In this document: piece by piece, positions 52,906 through 61,900 of the stretch
Layout: every line of letters starts with the position of its first letter
Numbering within the stretch: position 1 is the first letter of the stretch
Source: Liolophura sinensis
Taxonomy: Eukaryota; Mollusca; Polyplacophora; Chitonida; Chitonidae
Assembly: GCF_032854445.1 (NCBI RefSeq)
Contig: NC_088307.1
Coordinates: 19,962,001-20,026,000 of the forward strand
Length of the DNA: 64,000 bases
Direction of reading: 5' to 3'
Notes under the pieces: model-generated
Database searches by the model: none
Told to the model about the DNA's origin: nothing
Seen by the model: the letters and a program-made list of their open reading frames with translations, nothing else
Program-made: the position numbers and the translations under genes

Positions 52906-55900
52906 CCAATTGTTTGACACAAAAATTAAAATACATGTCCAATGGTCCCACATGACTCTATTTAATAAATAATTAAAATACATACTGTTCATGCTACCAT
53001 TCTGGGGGCCTCCAGGGCCATACTGTTACCTAGACGCTAAATACAGTGGCTTACACAAAAGTTCCTGTGACATATTCTTTACTGATGGGCTCTCCTAGGA
53101 GAAAGAGGGGGACTTCTGTCTCTAACCCCCCTAGGACACCAGATAGGTATTAAATCTAAAATCTTGTTTGTTTTCAGTTTTCTGCACATTCCGACATTCC
53201 TTATGCACACACTGTCCCCATGTATTAAACTAGAACATTTGCCAAATATTCGTGTTTCTAAATTTTTTCTTCCAGTTCGTATGTTTTTATCCTTGTAGAG
53301 TTTTGCAGTTCTGACATGTTCCGCTGTGAGTCGGGTCACTGCATACCGTGGACATCCATGTGTGACGGAGCCGAGGACTGTCCGAACGGCTCTGATGAAG
53401 GAGGACTCTGTGGTGAGAAATATTGATACTGACATTCACAAAAAAACGTGATTTTTCATTGAATCAGTTCAGAGCACATAACACACATTGCAACAGATTT
53501 TTTGATTTATTATTTTATTTGATTGTTGTTTTATGCCGTACTCAAGAATATTTCACATATAGGACAGCAGTCAGCATTACGGTGGAAGGAAACGGCACTG
53601 AAACTTTGTAGGACTTAATTGGTTTGCTGTGCTTTGTAATATGTATGTACATGTGTAACCTTTATAGGTGATGAAACATTTCCAGATGGTGGCTTAATAA
53701 CTGCCAAAATATTGAGCACAAAATACATGAGCCTTATTTGAGTAGTTTACATGTGTTAGTCCCCAGCAGGTACCAGAGAGTACACGTATTCTCCTCCTCT
53801 GTCCTTTAGTCACAAGTCTTTCAACGAGGTTCATCATATGAAATGAAACTTGATACAAGTCTTAACCAGGAGGACTTAGACGTTGAGTTTCAGATCACTT
53901 CATCAATCTTACACGTTAGCTATTATTCTGACAGCTCAACCCAGCATGGAGAAAAGCAAGATGTACTATCACAGTGCTGTTAAATGTTTGTGTTCTTTTG
54001 GTGTGCTTCATTTTTCCTGATGTCATACATTGAGTAGTTTGTTTGGCACCCGCCTGTTTTTTGTGTCCCCAGAGTCTGCCTGTGTGGATTCGTCCTGTAA
54101 CCATGTCTGTATGCCTACCCCTACTGGTTCCCTGTGTAGGTGCCATGAAGGATTCACCATGTTGTCTGACAATGTCACCTGTATAGGTAAGCGCATTGAC
54201 CATGTTGTCTGACAGTGTCACCGGTATAGGTAAGCCCATTGATCGTGTTGTCTGACAGTGTCACCTGTATAGGTAAGCCCATTGACCATGTTGTCTGACA
54301 GTGTCACCTGTATAGGTAATCCCATTGACCATGTTGTCTGACAGTGTCACCTGCATAGGTAATCCCATTGACCATGTTGTCTGACAATGTCACCGGTATA
54401 GGTAAGCCCATTGACCATGCTGTCTGACAATGTCACCGGTATAGGTAAGCCCATTGACCATGTTGTCTGACAGTGTCACCTGTATAGGTAAGCCCATTGA
54501 CCATGTTGTCTGACAATGTCACCGGTATAGGTAAGCCCATTGACCATGCTGTCTGACAGTGTCACCTGTATAGGTAAGCCTATTGATCATGTCTGACAAT
54601 GTCACCTGTATAGGTAAGCCCATTGATCATGTTTTCTGACAGCGTCACCTGTATAGGTAAGCCCATTGACCATGCTGTATGACAATGTCACCTGTATAGG
54701 TAAGCCCATTGATCATGTCTGACAATGTCACCTGTCTAGGTAAGCCCATTGATCAAGATTCCACTTGAATACTTAATTTTTCACACATAATAATTGCAGG
54801 GTTTGTACATTTTAAACATTTCAAACTTCCAGGCCACGTGAAGAAATATATTTTATAGCATCAAGGCATTGCTGCAAAGAATTCTAATATTCAATGTTAT
54901 TTAAGGCCTGGAAGAGATATTTTGTGATTCCAGACTTCCCAGTGTTTTCAGAGCCCTGTACAAACCCTGTAATTGTGGTAATTCCATGCCGCAGTCCTAG
55001 AAGGAAGCACTCTTAAATGTTATCTATGCATGCATCATTGCAAAAAGTAGCTGAGCATTATGAAACTTTTTTATTTTAAGAATAAGGGGCCTCCGTGGCT
55101 CAGTTGGTTAGTGCGCTAGCACAGTGTAAAGACCCAGGAGCCTCTCACCAATGCGGTCACCGTGAGTTCAAGCCCAGCTTATGCTGGCTTCCTCTCCAGC
55201 CGTATGTGGGAAGGTTTGTCAGCAACCTGCGGATGATTGTGGGTTTCCCCCGAGGTGTTCCTGGTTTCCACCCACCATAATGCTGGCCGTTGTCGTATAA
55301 GTGAAATATTCTTGAGTACGGCGTAAAACACAAATGAAATAAATAAAGAAATATTTTAAGAATAAAGATACAAGAAAGCATTTTTATTGATTTAATTCTT
55401 TGAATTTTGCATTTACTTAATCCTTTAGGCCTTGCCAATTTAAATGTTTGTTTTATTGGCAGAATGAATTTTTTTCTTTTTTTTTTTTTTCAGTTTTGTC
55501 GGAAAGAAAACTAGAAAGTCATCTAATTTTAGGAAAATGTGCCAGACTTTCCAGACTGTTGTTCCTGTTATAAATGTACTTAAGTGATTTGGAAAAACTT
55601 AAACAATCATTAAGCATTAAGGTCCAACAAAACAAAAATGTGGATTTTTATGTTTGTTTTTATTCTATTTTTAGATTGTTTTAGTGTTGGCTCGTGCGTG
55701 AAAAAAAGAAAAACAAAACCAAATGAAATTGGTGTTGTGTTAATTTGTCTTGATGCAGAGTTAGATTTATATAGTCAAGAATTACAACTCTATCGATGCA
55801 CATTGTCAACTTTAAACATGAGGCAAAGATAGCACTTAAGGCAAAGTGAAGAAAGGATTCAAACTTCTAAAGAGCAAACTTTCAGTTTGTAGAAATAATC

Positions 55901-58900
55901 AAACAGTTGTTAGATATGCACATTAACAGCGTTACAAAGTGGTATGGACTAGTGCTAAGACTTTCCTCTCTCTTCACAGATCAAGATGAATGTGCTGTCA
56001 GTGTTCCACTTTGTAGTCAGATGTGTGTTAACACCGAAGGATCCTTCTCCTGTAGGTGTGCTGAAGGATACAGCCTGACCAGTGACAACAGAGGCTGTAA
56101 GGCCATGGGTAGGTCATGGTAGGTTATGTGGAGTCAGATGTGTGTTTACACCGAAGGATCCTTCTCCTGTAGGTGTGCTGAAGGATACAGCCTGACCAGT
56201 GACAACAGAGGCTGTAAGGCCATGGGTAGGTTATGTGGAGTCAGATGTGTGTTAACACCGAAGGATCCTTCTCGTGTAGGTGTGCTGAAGGATACAGCCT
56301 GACCAGTGACAACAGAGGCTGTAAGGCCATGGGTAGGTTATGTGTAGTCAGATGTGTGTCCACACCGAAGGATCCTTCTTGTGTAGGTGTGCTGAAGGAT
56401 ACAGCCTGACCAGTGACAACAGAGGCTGTAAGGCCATGGGTAGGTTATGTGTAGTCAGATGTGTGTCCACACCGAAGGATCCTTCTTGTGTAGGTGTGCT
56501 GAAGGATACAGCCTGACCAGTGACAACAGAGACTGTAAGGCCATGGGTAGGTTATGAGTAGTCAGATGTGTGTTTACACCGAAGGATCCTTCTTGTGTAG
56601 GTGTGCTGAAGGGTACAGCCTGACCAGTGACAACAGAGGCTGTAAGGTTATGGGTAGGTCATGGTAGGTTATGTGGAGTCAGATGTGTGTTTACACCGAA
56701 GGATCCTTCTTGTGTAGGTGTGCTGAAGGAAACAGCCTGACCAGTGACAACAGAGGCTGTAAGGTCATGGGTAGGTCATGGGTAGGCTATGTGTAGTCAG
56801 ATGTGTGTCCACACAGATGGATCCTTCTTTTGTAGGTGTGCTGAAGGAAACAGCCTGACCAGTGACAACAGAGGCTGTAAGGTCATGGGTAGGTCATGGT
56901 AGGCTATGTGTAGTCAGATGTGTGTCCACACAGATGGATCCTTCTCCTGTAGGTGTGCTGAAGGATACAGCCTGACCAGTGACAACAGAGGCTGTAAGGC
57001 CATGGGTAGGTTATGTGTAGTCAGATGTGTGTCCACACCGAAGGATCCTTCTTGTGTAGGTGTGCTGAAGGATACAGCCTGACCAGTGACAACAGAGACT
57101 GTAAGGCCATGGGTAGGTTATGAGTAGTCAGATGTGTGTTTACACCGAAGGATCCTTCTTGTGTAGGTGTGCTGAAGGATACAGCCTGACCAGTGACAAC
57201 AGAGGCTGAAAGGTCATGGGTAGGTTATGAGTAGTCAGATGTGTGTTTACACCGAAGGATCCTTCTCCTGTAGGTGTGCTGAAGGGTACAGCCTGACCAG
57301 TGACAACAGAGGCTGTAAGGTCTTGGGTAGGTCATGGTAGGTTATGTGGAGTCAGATGTGTGTTTACACCGAAGGATCCTTCTTGTGTAGGTGTGCTGAA
57401 GGAAACAGCCTGACCAGTGACAACAGAGGCTGTAAGGTCATGGGTAGGTCATGGGTAGGCTATGTGTAGTCAGATGTGTGTCCACACAGATGGATCCTTC
57501 TTTTGTAGGTGTGCTGAAGGAAACAGCCTGACCAGTGACAACAGAGGCTGTAAGGTCATGGGTAGGTCATGGTAGGCTATGTGTAGTCAGATGTGTGTCC
57601 ACACAGATGGATCCTTCTCCTGTAGGTGTGCTGAAGGAAAGGGGCTGACCAGTGACAACAGAGGCTGTAAGGCCATGGGTAGATCATGGTAGGCTATGTG
57701 TAGTCAGATGTGTGTCCACACAGATGGATCCTTCTTTTGTAGGTGTGCTGAAGGAAACAGCCTGACCAGTGACAACAGAGGCTGTAAGGTCATGGGTAGG
57801 TCATGGTAGGCTATGTGTAGTCAGATGTGTGTCCACACAGATGGATCCTTCTTTTTTTAGGTGTGCTGAAGGAAACCGCCTGACCAGTTACAACAGAGGC
57901 TGCAAGGCCATGGGTAGGTTATGTGGAGTCAGATGTGTCCACACAGATGGATTCTTCTTTTGTAGGTGTGCTGAAGGAAACCGCCTGACCAGTAACAACA
58001 GAGGCTGTAAGGCCATGGGTGGGTCATGGTGGTCTATGTGGAGTCAGATGTGTGTCCACACAGATGGATTCTTCTTTTGTAGGTGTGGTGAAGGAAACCG
58101 CCTGACCAGTAACAACAGAGGCTGTAAGGCCATGGGTAGGTCATGGGTAGGCTATGTGTAGTCAGATGTGTGTCCACACAGATGGATCCTTCTTTTGTAG
58201 GTGTGGTGAAGGAAAACGCCTGACCAGTAACAACAGAGGCTGTAAGGCCGTGGGTAGGCCTTTGTAGGTTATGCGCAGTCAGATTTATGTGTCAACAGGT
58301 GGAAAGCCTGAAGATCTTGGTGGCTTTTTTCCCACTGTAGTGCTGGCTGCAGTCCCATAAATTCAATATTAGCGTAAACACCAATCAAATATATATCAAT
58401 AAATTAACTACCTCCATAGCCAGACGTTTTAGGTAAGAACAAACATGTGTGATAGGATCCAAACGTTTAGAGCAAAATTAGAATCCCAAGCAACATAATG
58501 TGTATCCCAATATACAAGGTGCTTGCACGGGGAATTTTCCCTCTCTAAATATTTTTGGGGCCTTGGTGTCTACAAATGGTTGACAGTTGACGCTAGTGTG
58601 GCGGCGTCCACTCTCTGACCTGAGTATGTTGATGACCACTTTCTTCACCAAATTCATTTGTGGCATGGATGTCATACTTGCCAAAGGTTGGTGGCTTTAA
58701 TATTTGGGCTCGCTGTGAGTTCAAGCCCAGCTTATGCTGGCTTCCTCTCTGGCCGTAAGTGGGAAGGTCTGCCAGCAACCTGCGAATGGTCGTGGGTTTC
58801 CACCCACCATAATGCTGGCTGCCGTCGTATAATTGAAATATTCTTGAGTATGGCGTAAAACACCAATGAAATAAATAAATAATATTCAGACACTCCGCTT

Positions 58901-61900
58901 GAGATTCCCTCTGAAGCACAAATTTGTCCTTCCGTCGTGTATATGTGGTAAATTGGTGTTACATACATGTTTCATGCACATAGTGCACACAAGTTCATTT
59001 ACATGTCTTGAAAAATGCCGGCATGGAGCAACTCTCATTTGGGACAAACCTTGAAAGGGAGGAAAATTTAGAAATGTGTGTTTATCGTTGCTCTGACCAG
59101 GTATAAGATCTTTGATTTTCAGTTCAGGAATATGGCAAACCTATTTTATTTAGTAGAAACTTTATATAACATCACACAACATCCTACATGCAGTGTACAT
59201 ACACTGGAGGTTATCTACACAAACAGCAAAATCTCAAGATGCACTTGTGTGTGTATGCACATTGTATTTCTGTATATGAATACAAGCTAAATTTTTTTAT
59301 TGACATTTATTTTCAGAAAGCCGGCCAACTATCCTTCTTGGTCGTCTGCATGAAATTGTGAATCTGACGGAGAATGGACATAGTATGCAGGAGGTCATTA
59401 CCGACATCAAAGGGGAGGTAACCTCGCTGGACATTAATGTGCACACTGGGGATATATACTGGACAAACTCTCTGGTAAGCCATTTTGTTCTGTGGTAGTT
59501 GGTTTTTCTAAAATGGCTGCAACAATCTCTGTTTATACCAATATGGGGCGCGATCAGAATAGCAGTCTGGTTATGCTTTAGAAATTCATTTCATATTTCG
59601 TAAGCTGATTCGTATTGATTTTGTAAATGGTTATTATTTAAACTTGGTCTGTTTTCAGTTTGTACATAGAATTCTGAGTAGAAATGCAAAATTTCTGTGA
59701 ACAGGAATTTCAAGCTCCAGATTCCTACTTTAAACTGAGGCTTATTTACTCAAATATCTGGTTTCTCTGGTAACCGACTAGATTAATTGCAAGTTTGCAT
59801 GACGGATGTGAGATACATTCTCTGTAAACTAGACTGATGGAATAGAATTTCTGGTTTCTATGGCAAGGGCCTGAAAACCGCTTGTTTCACACGATGCTAC
59901 CAACTTTGGTAAACAAACCTTGCGGAGATAAAGTACATGCAGCAGTTTGAAGTTAATAAGATTTCCGGTTTCTAAAGCAACCAATTCATTAAAAATAACA
60001 GATTACAATTCCAGACTTTCATACTTTTAAGTGCTAATTCAGTCCCGAAAGAAACCAGACAAAAATATTGAAGTGATCTGAAAGGTACCCTATGGAAAAG
60101 AACTAACATGGTTGAAAAAAAATTTATGATGAATAGCTCTCTTTGACCCCTATAAGTGCAGAATCCTCAAAAACAAAATCTTCAGCAGTTTCCGTAAAAT
60201 TTGTCTGATGTGATGTAGTAATATTTCTTATTTGACCATGAATTGGGCAGGTAGGATGTTGAGAAAGACAGTTAGGCTGGAGTGACATCATGTGGTCTTG
60301 AAAGTACGTTATTTGTTGCTATACATCAGCAATAGGCGACGATGATTGTCCTTCAATGACATCAAATCAGGTAAAATTAGAAACAATGGGAAAGGGTATT
60401 ATCCTCCAAGACTAACAGCAGTTTTTAATACAATTCAATTTCTTTACTATTTAAGAAAGTAATTCAGACTATTTGGATCCTGGTCATCTATATTTAAGAC
60501 ATACAGGTCTTGACACGGTAGTAGCTCTTCAAGAAGGGATGATTGGATTGTCACACTTAGTTGATTATTTTTACCCTGGATATAGTGGAAGGCTCATAAT
60601 TGTATAGGATCTTGGCACTTTGATGCCAGACATTCCCATAACCGAGAACTGAGATGGGCAAGTCGTAAACCCCCTTCCTGCCTGCAGCAAAGCTGTCCCA
60701 AGCTCTGAACTCTTGTAACGCCTAGGTTAGGATGATTTGTACTGCTATGTTTTACAACTCGTCATAAAGTAAATAAAGTGACTGTGTACAAAAAAACAAA
60801 CAAAAACAACAACAGCTTTGCTCGCTTCCCTTACATCATAATGCTGACCAATGCCGTAGAAGTGAAATACATTGTATTCTTGAGTATGGCATAAAACACC
60901 AATTAAATAACAAAAGAAAAACACTAACAAACTCATTTGATGAACTTTAACTTACAGGTAAACTGTTTTTTTATCAAAAGTAAGCAAACTGTTTTTTATC
61001 AAAAATAAGCTCTTCAGAATATCACGAACTTGTTATTCTGAGGAAACATTTAAAGCCTGTATGATCCTATCCACAGGTTTGCTTTAAATCTTCAACCTTT
61101 TCAGCCCCTCAAGTACTTTTAAGAGTGGAATGTATGTATACAATTATTATGCAAATGATGCTGAGAATGATTTGTTTGTGTCATTAAAGATGCAAGCTTC
61201 ACAAACTGGGTGAATGATTTCTCTACACTCCATAGTTCTCTCAGAATGCTCCAAAATATTGGTTGCAAAGGCGGTTGAAAAGGTTGAAGAATAAGGTAGA
61301 TAAATAAATCAGACAGAAGAAAAAACTAACGCATTTCATGAATTTTAATGTACATATAAACTTCTTTTTGTATCACAAGTAAGCTCTTCAGAATATCACA
61401 GTTTTATTATTCTGAGGAAACCCTGTAAGATCTTATCCACGGGTTAGATACTGTGCATATTTCCAAGGATTTTCCATCCTTTTTAAGGAAATATACATAA
61501 AATAAAAAATGCTTCAGCACAAAATATGCACCGAACCAATTCGACAGTCAGATAATCATGATGATTGTATGTCCTTGTGTACTTACTCTCATGGGGAAAT
61601 AAGTCATGATTGTTCATCCTTTAAACTAGGCATAGACTTCAGGCTGCTGAGTTCCCAAAGCTGGAAATTTGTCAGGTGACAGTTTCTCCGACGCATTTGG
61701 CATGTTCTTTCGGAATGTTATTTAACCACGATCTTTCCAGACAGGCAATAAAAATAGCCTTTCTAGTCTTCATACGTGGTTTTGACATGGGTCATCCATA
61801 ACCTATGAGGGTAAAACTGTCTTTCTTTCAACGTGTTGGTATTTGTAAATCCGCAAACGTAATGGTGAAGTTGTTACTACCAAAAGCTCAGCAGGAAGAC

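Larger units (their letters stand above)
51216..53298 (+). other. Intron 24, remainder
   Basis: It holds the small ORF at 51756, a (TA)n run at 52857-52902, and a diverged two-copy repeat (ATACAGTGGC at about 51471 and 53044, with TCTTTACTG after). I looked for more LDLa exons and found none. Confidence 0.55.

Noticed and set aside
57769-58161. 130-codon ORF that looks like tandem EGF halves
   Set aside because: It reads through intron copies in the exon 27 array; units lack the first EGF cysteines and the true acceptor.
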